Positions 13,145-26,174 are shown, counted from the first letter of the stretch. The stretch is DNA of 64,000 bases from Saussurea involucrata (GCA_033807775.1 CM066319.1:142960983-143024982), one strand, 5' to 3'. Numbers and translations are program-made. The notes: generated by a model from the letters alone, not told the origin.

Positions 13145-13953
13145 TTGGTCAGTTTTGCATAAAGGATGTATAGGACCTTTAGACACCGCGCGGATAACCT
13201 TGGTTTTGTGGGTATGATCGGCGAATGAAACTCATGTGGGTGGAGTTCTGTTGTGGTTCAAAACTTGATGGTATGACTAGGTGTCAACATTTTGGGTTCG
13301 AAGTCAAGAACCGTTAGTATATTTGGAGGATTGTAGTCCAAATTTTAAAGGAATTGCGGTAACAGTTGAAGTGATCTTAAGAAGTCCAATTGTGATAAGT
13401 GGATCTAGTGGGATGACTTTCTTTGAATGGTAGAAGGATTTGCAGGGTTGATAATTGGTAATAGGATGTACCTTGGGAGTTGTATAATCTTTGGGTCAGA
13501 GACGACCGGCTGTTTTGGAGCCTAATTGTACCCGTTGTAGTTAAGTGACAACCCAGTAGCTAGAACGGTCGAGTTTGAGAATTTTATCGATTTCAGTGGC
13601 GACCGTACCTTAGATTGGTTGGAGAAAGGATTTAAAGGTGTTTAGATCAGGACTGTCTGGGAGTCGGGTTTTGTCGTGGGAGAAGTATGGATCACCTAAG
13701 GTTGGGAGGCAACCAAGGCCTTGTGGTCGGAAGCTACTATAATAGTTAGGATTTCACTTGGATGTAAGTGTGGTATGCCTAAGCGGGAACTCATTGTGAG
13801 TATCACCAAGAAGTTTGTTCCGTGTAGTTCTGTGGGGAATGAAAATTCAAATCTGGTTGAAGACGAGGGAACATGGAATGTGTTGGGCGCGATAGCCATT
13901 GGCTGTATGAGATCTAGATTTCGGGGACGAAATCTCTTTAAGGTTGGGAGGAT

Positions 13954-16405
13954 TGTAACACCCCAAAATTTCACACATGCTGATTTTGATCAGCGGACGT
14001 CCGCATAGGGCACAGGATGGACGTTCGCATCTGCTGGACATCCGCATCTTTCCGCGGAAGCAACAGAGTCGCGAGGCACTTGATCAGATCAAAGGTCGAA
14101 CGTCCGTATGGCTTCCAGCCGAACGTCCGTGCGAAGTCTGATGAGATATTTCTTATTTGCCTTTAAGAAACCCTCTTCTCTCTCCCTTTCCTTATTTTGA
14201 AACCCATAACTCAGATTCCCTCTCCTCTCCCACTCGACTTTCTCCCCCAAAACCCTTAATCCTCCATTTCTCCTCCCTCCTCCCTCAAGAATGCTAAGGT
14301 GGGTTTGTGGATTCAAGTTTTAAAGGTCCCAAGCTTCAAGATCTTCTTCATCTTCTCCACCACTTTTCCACCATTGTTGAACTACCTTGGGGTCCTCTTC
14401 AAATTCCCATTTGTGAGTTCATCCTCACTTCCCAAACCTTTATTTTGGTAACCTTAGAGATGTTTTGTTGATGGATTCAAGTTGTGGTAAGGTTTTTGGA
14501 AGATTTGGCTTGAGGATTCAAGTTTCTTCAAAGGAGCTTACGTTGGGGAAAATCTAGATTTAGTCTACATCTAGCAAGGTGAGTTCAAGTTGATTTGTGA
14601 AAACGTTGTACATGCCAAAAATGTTATTTTCCAAGTACTTATGTGATTATATGAAAATTATCAATTGTTGGGTTATTTGATGGGTTTTGACTTTTGAAGT
14701 ATTTAACTTTGTAAATGTGGTAAAATGCCCATATTTAGGGGTTTTGGGGAAACTTGATAGTAAATCATAAATGAAAATGTTTTGATGATTTATTGCATAG
14801 AAGGATATCATTTGGTTAAAATACACTTCTAGTGTTTATTTGGAAATATGCATAGTTTATGTTATGATACGTTTTGAAAATACGAACGTGTAGGACTTTG
14901 AGCTTTGAATAAATGAAACATGCATGAAAGTATTTAAATGTTTTGTCCTATAGATGGAGATTTGTATAAATGTCGTTTTACGTATGTTCTGGAAATATGC
15001 ATAGATTACGTTATGGGACGGTTTGAAAGTGTAAGCGGTATGAGTTCCTTTGGAAAATTGGGATGTCCCACCCAAATGTTGCGTTTTGGGTTATTCATGG
15101 AATTAAAACGGGCATTCGCATAAACGTGTGTTGTTTACATTTAATTCATTTAATGTTTTAACTAATGGTCATTTGATTTATTGAGCCCATGGCTCGGTTT
15201 TGACTCCGATGGGTCTTGGGGACATTTGTCCGATTTTGATAGCTCGATGTTGGGCGTTTGGTTTGATTTGCATTTAATGCATCTTATTTGATGATTTACA
15301 TGTTTTGAATGCGCTAGTTCGTTCGTTTGGGGTCATGTAATGTTTTATTGTAATGCAATGAATCCATAAGCACCTGATTTTCTTACGTGCAATGTCGGGA
15401 CTACTAGTTTCCCTTCATTGTAGCACGGTTTAGGCATCGACGTACGGTATGGTGTAAGACCTACGTGCTAATACGCTTTTATGTCCAATGATGGAACGCT
15501 AGTTTTCCACATTGAGGCACGGTCAGGCATCGACGGTATGGTGTAAGTACTGTGTGCTAGTACGTTGTATCACTGTTTAGGCATCGACGGTATGGTGCAA
15601 GTCCTACGTACTAATACATGAAATCTAAATAACATTGATAAGTGTCCTAACTTTGTGTGTCCGTCACATTCGATGGAACCGGGTCTCCCCCGTCACCGAA
15701 AGGTGTTGTTTTGGGTATTTACTTTTATTCATGTTTTCGGTGACGTAATTATATATCTAAATGGATTGTTTTCCATGATTTATGGGCAATGTATTATGTC
15801 TAATCTTTGTTGGGATGTTTAGAATAATGGAGTCTTATTCACGTTTATATTATTTGGGAATTTAATGTTTATTCACATTTTGGGTGAGTTTTGGGTTGAG
15901 CTTACATCTTAAAGAAATGTTTTACGTGGCGTTGCCATCGTCTAAAATACGTATTCTTGGAAATCAGATTGTTTTCATATTTAATGTAAATCATATTGGG
16001 AATCATGATTAGAGTCTCACTCTTTCCTTTTAACGATTTATATAAGCATGATGAAAACTCTTGAACTCACTAGGCGTTAGCCTAACCTTTTTATTTGTCG
16101 GCATGTGCATCAGGTTCCGGATGAGAAATGGTGCTAGTGACACTATGAAGAGATGAGTGATAGTTGTACGCTCGAGGAGAGAGTAGTTTGGTGAAGTCTT
16201 CCGCAATTGGGAATAGCAACTTGTATGGGTTTAGTAACACCCGACCTTATATATATAGACTTGGTTTATTATTTGTCAAGGTTAAACCTAGAATTATAAT
16301 TGAGGTGATCTAAGTATTAAATGTAGAAAAGGAATTTTATCCTTTATTTGATGTAATATCGAAAGTTTTAAATTAGTTGCTCTTTCCAAATTAGAGGGTG
16401 TTACA
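13954..16405 (+). repeat. LARD LTR 3
   Basis: The terminal 3' LTR of the array. It ends at the TSD copy cattg and keeps both segments missing from LTR1. Hairpins lie at 15691-15745 and 16065-16086. Confidence 0.85.
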
Positions 16406-16410
16406 CATTG

Positions 16411-19400
16411 TAAAGTGGGTACCAATTTCAACTTAATCTTCCTTTTGTTTGCAGGTCTCGAAGGGTATCTGGTATCTTGATAGTGGATGCTCTCGATACA
16501 TGACTGGAAAAAGAAACCTACTCACTGAATACAAGGAAGAGAAAGACCCCTCAGTGACCTTTGGTGGAAATGGAAAAGGATACACGCGAGGGTTTGGGGT
16601 ACTTTCTAATGGTACAACCACCTTCAGAAGAGTCGCTTACGTAGAAGGATTGAAGCACGATCTTCTTAGCATCAGTCAGCTATATGATAAATACTACAAA
16701 GTTTGCTTTACTAAGGAAGCATGCTTTGTCACTGATAAGAAAGAAACGATTGCTCTCAGCGGCTATCGTTTCGAAAATGTTTATGTAATAAACATGGTTG
16801 ACCACTGAGAACCTATGCTTTCTATCTAAAGGCTATTCATATGTCAACTAGTTATGGCATAAAAGGCTCCCTCATCTCAACTTCAAAATGTTGAATACTC
16901 TTTCTTCTAAAGAATTGGTCACTGGCTTGCCTCAGCACTCATACGCTAAATAATCTCTCTGCTCAGCGTGTGAAAAAGGAAAACAAACGAAAGCTAGTTT
17001 CAAATCAAAGCAAGTTTCATTAGTGACAAATCCCCTTCAGCTCCTCCATATGGATTTATTTGGCCTTGTCAACATACAATCCATCGTTGGAAAGAAATAC
17101 ACTCTTGTCATAGTAGATGAATTCTCTCGGTATACCTGGGTTATTATGTTTCTCCATGCAAAGAGTGACACCTCAAAAGAACTCATCTCTTTTGTCAGGA
17201 AAATGGAAGTTCTGAACAATATGATCGTTCGCTCAATAAGAAGTGATCATGGAACTGAATTCAAAAATAGTTCCCTTGGTAACTTCTTTGAGGGTAAGGG
17301 CATTTCTCACAAATTCTCAGCAGTGAGAACACCTCAGCAAAATGGAGTCGCTGAAAGAAGAAACAGAACAATCATCGAAGCTGTCAGATCTATGCTCAAC
17401 GATTCCCATCTTCCTACTCAATTCTGAGCAAAAGCTGTCAACACTGCCTGTTTTACTCAAAATAGGTCGCTGATTGTCAAAAGATTCAACAAGACTGCCT
17501 ATGAACTTTTCCATGGAAGAAAGCCATCTAACAGGTTTCTTCATATCTTTGGTTGTCAATGCTTCATCTTAAACAACAGGGATTCCCTTGGAAAGTTTGA
17601 TCCCAAAGTTGACGATGGAATATTTCTAGGATACTCTTCAGTATCCAAAGCCTTCAGAGTCTTCAACAAGAGAATACAAATTGTAGAATAAACCATTCAA
17701 TTCACCTTTGATGAATCCCGTTCAGCAAATTCAAGACCTACTTCTGAAAACGAAGAACTGAATCAGTGGATGTTTTCTCACTATAGGGACTCAGAAGCTA
17801 ATCTCAACCCTGACCCTCAGGTCAACAACCCAATCGCTGATGATGATCCTATCATCATTCCTAGCATGCAAACAAGTGAAGTTGAATCCTCCTCATGGGT
17901 ATCAGCTACCCCTTTAAACACTTTGCCTCCTTCTGAACCCTCAGCCTCTGAAAATCCATCTACTTCAAATCAGCAATCAGTAAATGAAATTTCATCTAAA
18001 CCTCAGCAACTCTTGCCTGATATACCTGAATCTACTATTGTTGAAGCCTCTTCTTCAGCACCTCCAGAAGTTCATCTTGAATCAGAGATTCACGCTCCTG
18101 CTCAGAGATGGACAATAAATCACCCAATTGATCAAATTCTAGGTGATCCAAACGCGGGTGTTCAGACTCGACGAAGTTCATGTAATATTTGTTAATTTGT
18201 TAATTTTATCTCACTGATTGAACCAAAGAAAACAGATGATTCCCTCAGATATCCAAACTGGGTCAGTGCTATGCAAGAAGAGCTGACTGAATTTGAAAGA
18301 AAATAAGTTTGTAATCTTGTTCCCAGACCATCTGACAAAACTGTGATAGGTTCCAAATGGGTATATCAAAATAAGTTAGATGAATTTGGAACTATAACCC
18401 GCAACAAAGCTAGACTAGTTGCTCAGGGATACAGACAAGAGGAAGGCATAGACTATGATGAAACCTTTAACCAAGTGGCAAGACTCGAAGAAATTCGACT
18501 CTTTCTAGCCTATGCAGTTCACAAAGACTTCAAAGTTCACCAAATGGATGTCAAGTCAGCATTTCTAAATGGAAAGTTGAATGAAGAAGTCTATGTTGAA
18601 CAACCACCAGGATTCGCCGATCCTAAGCATCCAGGGTATGTCTATAAATTGGATAAGGCCCTCTATAGCTTAAAACAAGCACCTCGTGCATAGTATGACA
18701 CTTTATCCTCCTTTCTTATCACTGAAAAATTTGAACGTGTAAAATTGATAATACTTTATTTTTCAGAAAGGTTAAAGGTCATATTATTTTTCTTCAAATA
18801 TATGTCGATGATATTATATTCGAATCTACTAACCCATCTATGTGTACACGATTCGCTGAAAGAATGAAATCTAAATATAAGATGAGTATGATGGGTGAAC
18901 TAACATACTACCTTGGACTTCAAATCAAGCAAAGTGATAAAGGCACTTTCATCCACCAAGGTAAGTACGTTAAAGATATGCTGAAGAAATTCGATCTTAC
19001 TCAAAGTTCAGCTATGAAAACTCCTACGGCACCTCCACTGACACTTAACAAGGATCCCTCTGAAAACCTGTTAATGTCACTGCCTATAGAGGAATGATCG
19101 GCTCTCTTCTGTATCTTACAGCGAGTCGTCCTGATATCATGTATTCTACTTGTCTTTGTGACGATATCAATCTGAACCCAAAGAATCACATCTGATCGCT
19201 GTAAAGCGAATTTTTAGATATCTGAAGGGTATACCCAACCAAGGTCTTTGGTATCCTAAAGACTCGGGGTTCGATCTAACTGCCTATTCAGATATTGATT
19301 TTGCAGGTTGCAAACTAGATAGAAAAAGCACCACAGGAGGCTTTCGGCTCCTGGGTGGAAAGCTGGTGAGTTGGACAAGCAAGAAGCAAAACTCAATGTC

Positions 19401-19748
19401 CACATCTATCGCTGAAGCTGAGTATGTAGTAGTTGGTAGTTGTTGTGCTCAGGTCTTATGGATGAGAAATCAACTATTAGACTATGACCTTCAGCTATCA
19501 AAGATTCCAATATATTGCGACAACACTAGTGCCATCGCTATAAAAAAAACAACCCAGTGCTACACTCAAAGACAAAACACATCGAGATAAGATATCATAT
19601 TATCAGATATCATGTGATGAATGGAGACATAGAACTTCATTTTATTCCAACTGATTATCAGTTAGCTGATCTGTTTACCAAACCTCTTGATGAGACAAGA
19701 TTCAACTTTCTCATCAGCGAGCTTGGAATGCTGAACCTTGAAGAATAA
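16411..19748 (+). pseudogene. Copia pol: protease, integrase, RT, RNase H (decayed)
   Basis: The gag-pol frame resumes right after the LARD. At 16470-16510 LDSGCSRYMTG is the aspartic protease active site. Around 16950 CSACEKGKQ marks the integrase zinc-binding region. The integrase core keeps all acidic residues: HMDLFG (17045), RSDHGTEF (17240) and the E in NGVAERRN (17340). The reverse transcriptase shows MDVKSAFLNG (18543) and YVDD (about 18800). RNase H shows LDRKSTTG (19317) and YCDNTSAI (19510), and the C-terminus has the usual LADLFTKPL. In-frame breaks include a TGA at 17425, a TAG at 18691 and further frame changes between 17690 and 19560, so no polyprotein can be made. Confidence 0.9.
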
Positions 19749-20063
19749 CTCTTCAGTGGTTAAACATTATGTCAGCAATACAATTATATCTCTTTCATTC
19801 ATCATCTAATCCCTGAGTAAATGTTCTCTGATACTAAGGTATGTTTCTCTATCCCTGATCAGTGAAGATTTTTTCTTCAGTAAGCTTTATTTTTCTCAGC
19901 AGTGATCCTTCATAAATCAACGCAATCCTGACTCTCAAAAACACTCAGGACTGCCCTTTGAAAATGAAAAGACAGTTTTATCTGTGACGTCATCAAACGG
20001 ATAACCCATGACACGTTCGTCTGTTAGAATTCATGTTCAATAAGCTTCGTGGGATGTGTCACG
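19749..20063 (+). other. Sirevirus spacer between pol and the accessory ORF (part 1)
   Basis: Non-coding sequence between the end of RNase H and the accessory ORF. It is interrupted by the solo LTR at 20064-21818 and continues at 21819-22415. It is T-rich with no recognisable ORF; tcacg at 20059-20063 is the left TSD copy. Confidence 0.5.
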
Positions 20064-20207
20064 TGTAACACCCCGATTTTCGTTATGAGTAGTTATGTAA
20101 TTGTTTTGCATCTTCAAGTATTTTATTGATATAGCATAGATCGTACCTCGTTAGAATCTATTTCAAGGGCTGAAAAGGGGATCAAATGAGACTTGGTACC
20201 CTTTAGG

Positions 20208-20452
20208 CGATAGTGACCGGCGAGAGTGCCCATGTCACTATCGCGGGTGTCACAATCGCCGATTTTGTACCGCAAGTTCGATCTTGCAGGCATTTGGGTT
20301 TCAGGCGAGTATGCCTTAGGCGATAGTGACAGTGTCACTATCGCATGGTCACAATCGCGAGTTTGGTACCGAGAGTTTGGGGGAGTTGAGCGAGAGTGCC
20401 CCGGCGATAGTGACAGTGTCACTATCGCCATGTCACAATCGCCGTCGACCTG
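20208..20452. promoter_or_regulatory. array of palindromes upstream of an LTR TATA box
   Basis: Three clusters at about 20208-20262, 20319-20360 and 20403-20452 each contain cgatagtgac facing gtcactatcg, followed by gtcacaatcgc. In the second and third the two halves directly abut as a 23-bp perfect palindrome. They lie just upstream of a TATA box, as U3 enhancer repeats would. The regulatory role is inferred. Confidence 0.55.
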
Positions 20453-20456
20453 TTTT

Positions 20457-20468
20457 GGTATAAAAAGG
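20457..20468 (+). promoter_or_regulatory. TATA box of the solo LTR
   Basis: ggtataaaaagg is a strong plant TATA element immediately downstream of the palindrome array. It would start LTR transcription about 30 bp further on. Confidence 0.6.
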
Positions 20469-21818
20469 AGAGTTACGGGTTTCTAGCTTATTTCACGAAC
20501 TTAGAACATTTTGGCAGCCGATTTCTTCTTCCAAAAAGGTAGGGTTTCGTTATTATTACTCCCTTTCATAAATTGTTAGTTGTTGGGAAGTGTTGATGAA
20601 CATTTATGGTGGGTATTAGGTAATCAATCTCAACTACAAGTGATACTAGCTAGATGTGGACAAGAGCAAGGGTTTCCATTTCTAGGGTTTCCATATTTGG
20701 AGCTTTAAGGTGAGTAACTTTGATTTAAAGGCATACTGGTTACATAATTTACTCTATCATTTCATTTATTTCTAACAAGTTTGCCTTGAAGTATACTTTG
20801 AGCCAATAAGCTCTTATTCCTCTAAAGAGGAAATTTAAGGGGCTCAATGGTAAGATAAAGGTGATGTGGTATTTTATTCTATTTGGAATTGTATCTTTTA
20901 TGATGGTGATCATGTGAAATTGGTCAAACCTAAATATTAGGGTTTGGAGCTTAATGGATTAAGCTATGTCTTAATGAAGAAATTATGATTATAATAGAAG
21001 TGACTTAATATGCTAATTTAGTATGTGTTGCCATGCTAAATGATGAACTCATGATATCACTTATATGTATGTGGATAAGTGGAGGATTTCTTGTATGTAG
21101 AAATCATGTGCTTAATGAGATAGTTGGACTGTCTTTTGATGAAGTTAATGATTGGATTTATGAACTGCTTGGAGTAGTTGTTTGTTGGTATTCACAAATT
21201 GGAGGAGTCTCTAAGTAGGCATTAGGAAGATATAATCTTGGGCACTTACCTTGGAGGTTTGTGTATCGATCCACGCTTTCGGGATTAATACCATATAGGT
21301 AGTCCCGATGTGCCGGGCCTTGAGGCGTTACCTTGGAGGTAGACGCTAAGGTATATCTTCAAATATGATGTAACTTGAGTTGATGTTTGGGGTCTTCCCA
21401 TAGAGTCCGATTTGTGAATGACCAAATTAATATCTCTTATATGTCATAACTGCATGTTTTACTATATGTTTAACTCACTAGGCATTCCATGCCTAACACT
21501 TGTTCTGTGTCTGATGTGTGTGTCACAGGTTCTAGTGGTGCCATCCCTAAGAAGGCATAGTTGGGGATATGTGAGCGTGGGGATACATTTGAGATGCTAA
21601 AGATAGAAGATCAAAGTTAGCCTAACGATGACACTTTTTGTAAATCTTATTTCTATAGTAGAGATTAGATTAGTCGGTTGTCAGTTAGTTGTAGATATTA
21701 CACTTTGTTTGTAAACCGGCATGTGTAATCCCCCTCTTTTGTGAGCTCATGCAATGGCATTATATATCACTCTTCCGTTTTATGGAAGTTTTTGTTGACC
21801 CTATTTTGGGGTGTCACA

Positions 21819-22415
21819 TCACGTGTCATAATGAGTTTCTTTTACAGCTCATCAACTCTTCTCTCTCCTCTCGCTATATAAACAACCCTTGTTTATATTT
21901 TTACCTTTTACGCGTTCATAACTTTCCTAAGCAAGAAAAGAATTCCTGTGCTATTGTGTTCTTGGATTTTAGAAACTTAAGACTTGTTCTTCCCAATATT
22001 CCACAACAAAATAGGTTCTTACTTATTCCTTAATACATTCTGGCATATTCGAAAACATGTTTTTGATCCTAAATCTTTCTTTTCAAGGATCAAAACATAC
22101 TTTTTCTTCAAAGAAATTATCTTCTTCATGATTTTTTAAATAAAACTTTAACAAGTTTTTCTAAAAGTTTAAAACTTCTTTTAAACTTTCTTCTTCTTCT
22201 TCAAATACGTTTTTCCAGAATCCTTCCTAAAATGGAAACTGGTAAAACTGTGTTTTCTACTAGTTTTGGTCTTTTACAAAATTGGAAAATCAACTTTTTC
22301 ATGTTTCTTTCCTCATAAGGAAACTGGTAAAACCTAAAAAAATCTTATTTTGGAATTATTTCCTTACTAAGAAAAACATTTCTTCCTCCCTTCCATTTTT
22401 GGTATTTTCTCAGAA
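21819..22415 (+). other. Sirevirus spacer (part 2)
   Basis: Resumes after the solo LTR. It contains ctatataaac (about 21873) and T-rich tracts before the accessory ORF start at 22416. The TATA-like motif might drive a subgenomic transcript, but nothing else supports that. Confidence 0.35.
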
Positions 22416-25400
22416 ATGGCACTCATTCCAGTGAAAATGATCAAATCGAAAAACATGCATGGAGAATTGAACCAAATCACTTTAAGCTCCAACAACCACA
22501 TTGCTCTCCTTGAATTCACCAAGAAGAAACCATGTCCACATCTCGCTGAGGCAGTGACCTTCCTCAAAAGTTCCCAAATCTTCAAGGCAATAACCATCGC
22601 TCCACCAGCCCGTCGTCATCTCCTTCAGCAGTTCTGGTATACTGTTGAGCGGACCCTCCACACCACCAAATCTGGCAAGAAGGTTGTTGTGATTGCCTTC
22701 CAAGCTCATCTTGGAGAAGGCTTTATCACTGCCAACGGCATCAGGACAGCGCTTGAACTCCCTACTGGTCCTTTCGAGCCCCTACCCAGCGATGACGAAA
22801 TCATCAGGTTTCTAGACCTGATGAAATACACTTGGGACATCAAGCCCCGTACCACTAACGAACCCGACAAGAAGATTACCAAAGTGCTCAAGGAGAAAAT
22901 GCCTTCAGAGCTTAACTACATTTTCTCCCACGTCATCTCGTGTATGAGTGGAAAGATCGGATCGCTGGACTAAGCCAGCAAATATCAGCTCCAGATGGGG
23001 TATGCGCTGATCACGGGCTGAAGATAGACTATGCCCGCATGATCTATGATGACCTTATGGTGAAGGTCGAGAAGCCAAAGAGGGAAATGAAGGTTCCCTG
23101 CGTGCGCTTTGTGTCAGTGCTCCTTGCCCTTTTTCTCTAGAAAGATTACCCTTAGAAGGGCGACTACAAACTTCCTCAGCTCGAGGACCGCATCCTCGAT
23201 TTCGTGCCAATGGAAAATGAGGTACGTCTCTCTGAACTTCAACTTCTTCTCTTCCGGCGGCTACATCAGCGGTTCAACCTCCCGCTGAAACCCAAGCCAC
23301 CACCACCAAATCCTCATCGAAGAGGAAACCTTCAGACACCAACCTTGGTTCTCATAAAACCAAGAGGATTGCTAATGAGAAGCCCCAACCCCCTCCGGTT
23401 ACTGAATCAGTGATCGCTTCATTACAAGTGACACTTGACGCCTTCGTGGTCCACTACACCACATCTGAACTTGCAACAACAATGACTTCAGCGCCTTCTA
23501 CTGATGAAGAACCGCTAGCAACTTCCACATCCTTCTTAGTGCCTCAAAGCACTGAAGAAGTAGTTCATGGTATCGCCAGTATCATGCCCGAGCACAACAC
23601 GGCCTTCTCTACAATCGCTTCTACTCTTCCTTTCTTCGTCATCACTTTTGTACCAGCGAGTACGCTCGCTGACGTTCACGAACCGCTGCTCCAACATCTC
23701 ATGCAGCAGAACTCAACAGGACCTGATGGTCTCCCTTTCGGGACCACTCAGAGTATGCCATCTACATCCGTATCTGACATGGAACAAGACATGGAATAAT
23801 AAAGTGGCAATCGGGATTTCGATGCTTTCTCCCGGCCGTCAGGTATCCCAACCAACCCACTTTCTTCTTCTCAACCGACTCCTACTTTTGAGCTTTCCTT
23901 TGCTTAAAATGTTTCTTTTCTTACAGGTCCTAACTTGGGCCCGATCGCTGCCTCTATAAAAAAGGTATTCGATCAGGTGGATTCTCTCTCCAAGGATCTC
24001 ACCAATAATACTAACATTGTGAACTCCGTCGGCGATTCACTGAAGGATCTCTCCACCTCTCTCTGCCAATGCTGACAACGCACAACTATCAGCGCTGAAA
24101 GAAGAGGTGAAAACACTTCAAAAGGATGTTGTTCACAACTCCAACTCCCTCCAAACGCTCAGCTCTTTAGTCTCCTCCCTCAGCACCTCTGTGGGATCTC
24201 TTCAAGGAGCAATTTCGGACATCGGCACCAAGGTCGATGGGCTCAGGGGTTAGGTCAGGAATCTTACGTCAAAGGTTGACAAATCAAGCAACCTTTTCTC
24301 TCAATTCCTGGACCACCTGAATGCTCCAGTGGTCCCTGCCCCATCCTTCACAGCTGATGATCAGCAAAAGCTGGGGATAGCGGCTGATTTTATTATATGA
24401 GCCACTGAAGCGATCCCTGGCCTAGAAGCTAGGGTGGATAATCTTGAGGCTGCTCGTGCCTCTGTATCAGCTGATCTTGGCCTAGAAGACAGGGTTGTTG
24501 ATACCACTACTGATATTCCTCCCCCATGATGATGACAAAGAGAGGGAGATGAATGCTGACAAAGACCTCCCTCATGTTGAGGGGGAGGGAAACGCTGAGG
24601 AGAAAAATGCTGAAGAAGACCCCTCTCTTTCTGAGGGTGAAAAAGAAGATGAAAAAGAACCAACTCCTCCCTCTTCTTCAATCAATATCGTTGAATCTGG
24701 AGAAGATGAAGAAGGAGAAGAAGAGGACAACTAGTTGGAGATCTTAGATGAAGAACCCTCCACAAACCCTGGTGGCAACGACGATGACGATGATGAAGAA
24801 CCTGATTGTTGGTTCAAGCCTACATCCATCCGGGTCCCTGAACCAAAGGGGTGGTCCTCAAAGAAGCAGGGGAGACGACAAAGAAGTCTCCTGCGAAGAA
24901 GAGTTCCAAGGGAAAGTAAAAAGGAGTTGCTTCTTCAGGGAACCTGAAGATTCTCTTCACTGCTGAGAATGTTCCAACTTCTCAGGTATGCCTCTCACTA
25001 ATTCCATACTTTGCTTCTACTCATCCTCTCCTCAAACACACTCTATACACTTAGCCTATTTCTCTATCTTTTATTCCTTCCATCAAAAGAATCTAACTCT
25101 TTGTTCTTTTGATTCAGCTAGTCCTCTCCCCTGCTTGAGGGACCTGCTGAAGAATCCCTGCCTCAACAACAAATAATCCCAGCTTCTATAGCTGATGAAG
25201 TTACAATAATCCCAGTCTCAGTGCTTGAGACTGATGATCAAGAAGAAGAAGAAGAAGAGCTGCTCTCGCACCCAAACAGACCCTCTCGGCCTCCTCAAGG
25301 GTTAGAGGATGAAAAAGAAAGAAGAGCAACTATGATCAATCAGCTGGAGAGTCAGCACTTACGAATCATCCTTCCTTCCGGTCTTGACTTCTTATTCCCT

Positions 25401-26174
25401 GAAGAAATTGAAGAATCAATCAGGGCTGAAAAACTTCTTGCTGAGAACCAAAAGGTTGCCCTTAAAGACAAAGAATTTTCCTTTAAGGTTGCTCAGCAGT
25501 CAGTCGTTGATATAAAGCTGAAGCAATTTCCACTCAGGGTTCAGGAGGAACTGCTCAAGGAAGTTGGTAAGGAGATTCAGAAGAAGAAAAAAGGCAGTGA
25601 CTCTACGTTGAATTGGTGCAGAGAAAGAGTGGATTTCAGATATCACCCCAGTCGAATCATCAATGTAAGCCTGAAGGGAAAAACGGTAAGGGACGTACCG
25701 ATGGTGGAAGTCTCTGTTGTCAGAGAGAATAGGAAACGCAGCGGTACTAGATGTCAAAGCTGGATCTTTATGGGTTTGATGAATGGCTAGAAGTCAAGAG
25801 TGTCATTCAGAAGTCAAAATCGAAGTTCAAGTCCCACGTTGAAAAATTCCTGAATGCTATGATCAACAGGGTTACTTCTACGATTGATGTGCCTCCTCCT
25901 CCAGCTCTTCTCCAAAACCAAACACTTGCTCCTGCCAAAAGAAAGTGTGCTTCCTCTTCCTCAGGGCCTGCTATCTGAAATTAAACAGGGATCGAATTCT
26001 CTAGAGAAGCAGTGTTCGGACCTCCTCCTGACCTATCATCCCTAAACCTATCACTGCCACCTGATGGACCTTTCATCCCTGGTCAAGTGGTCAATGATCC
26101 CTATGGAATAATCTTCTTAGACTGGAATAGTGTTATGTGCTTTCAACGTTTTTCAGTACTCCCTCTCTGTCCTG
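22416..26174 (+). pseudogene. Sirevirus accessory (env-like position) ORF, decayed
   Basis: Lies between RNase H and the PPT, where Sireviruses carry an extra, sometimes env-like, ORF. The first open part is 22416-22973 (185 codons). Coding then continues in other frames: 22940-23140, 23204-23413, 23410-23799, about 23930-24260 (heptad-like, probably coiled coil), 24495-24734 (very acidic, Glu/Asp runs), 25221-25790 and 25751-25978. At least six frame changes or stops break it. I see no signal peptide or transmembrane segment in the first 185 residues, so 'env-like' refers to position only. The function is unknown. It is cut at 26179 by the next insertion. Confidence 0.55.

Larger units (their letters stand above)
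9886..13953 (+). other. LARD internal region 2 (non-coding, with hAT insert)
   Basis: Nearly the same sequence and length as internal region 1 once the 733-bp hAT element (12412-13144) and its duplicated 8 bp are removed. It has the same lack of coding capacity and the same 3' gypsy-type end before LTR3. Confidence 0.7.
1700..16405 (+). mobile_element. LARD-like gypsy derivative, tandem LTR-int-LTR-int-LTR array
   Basis: The block begins tgtaacacccc and ends gggtgttaca. It is flanked by the 5-bp duplication cattg (1695-1699 and 16406-16410). Inside are three LTRs of about 2.4 kb (1700-4111, 7436-9885, 13954-16405) and two internal regions of about 3.3 kb. Neither internal region encodes gag or pol. 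The 3' internal end carries a motif (tttcggggacgaaatctc, then a purine tract) that recalls the end of chromovirus (Tekay/Del-type) gypsy elements, so it is best read as a large retrotransposon derivative (LARD). A single outer TSD around three LTRs implies LTR-LTR unequal recombination, or integration of an already tandem copy. Confidence 0.85.
20064..21818 (+). repeat. solo LTR of a gypsy-type element
   Basis: Begins TGTAACACCCC and ends GGGGTGTCACA, flanked by a perfect 5-bp TSD tcacg (20059-20063 and 21819-21823). There is no internal region, so it is a solo LTR left by LTR-LTR recombination. It shares the ACTCACTAG hairpin (21473-21497) with the other gypsy LTRs here but is otherwise distinct from the LARD LTR. 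Confidence 0.85.

Noticed and set aside
22416..22973. Independent host gene rather than retroelement ORF
   Set aside because: Its position between RNase H and the PPT of the same element, and decay of the same degree as pol, favour a retroelement accessory ORF.
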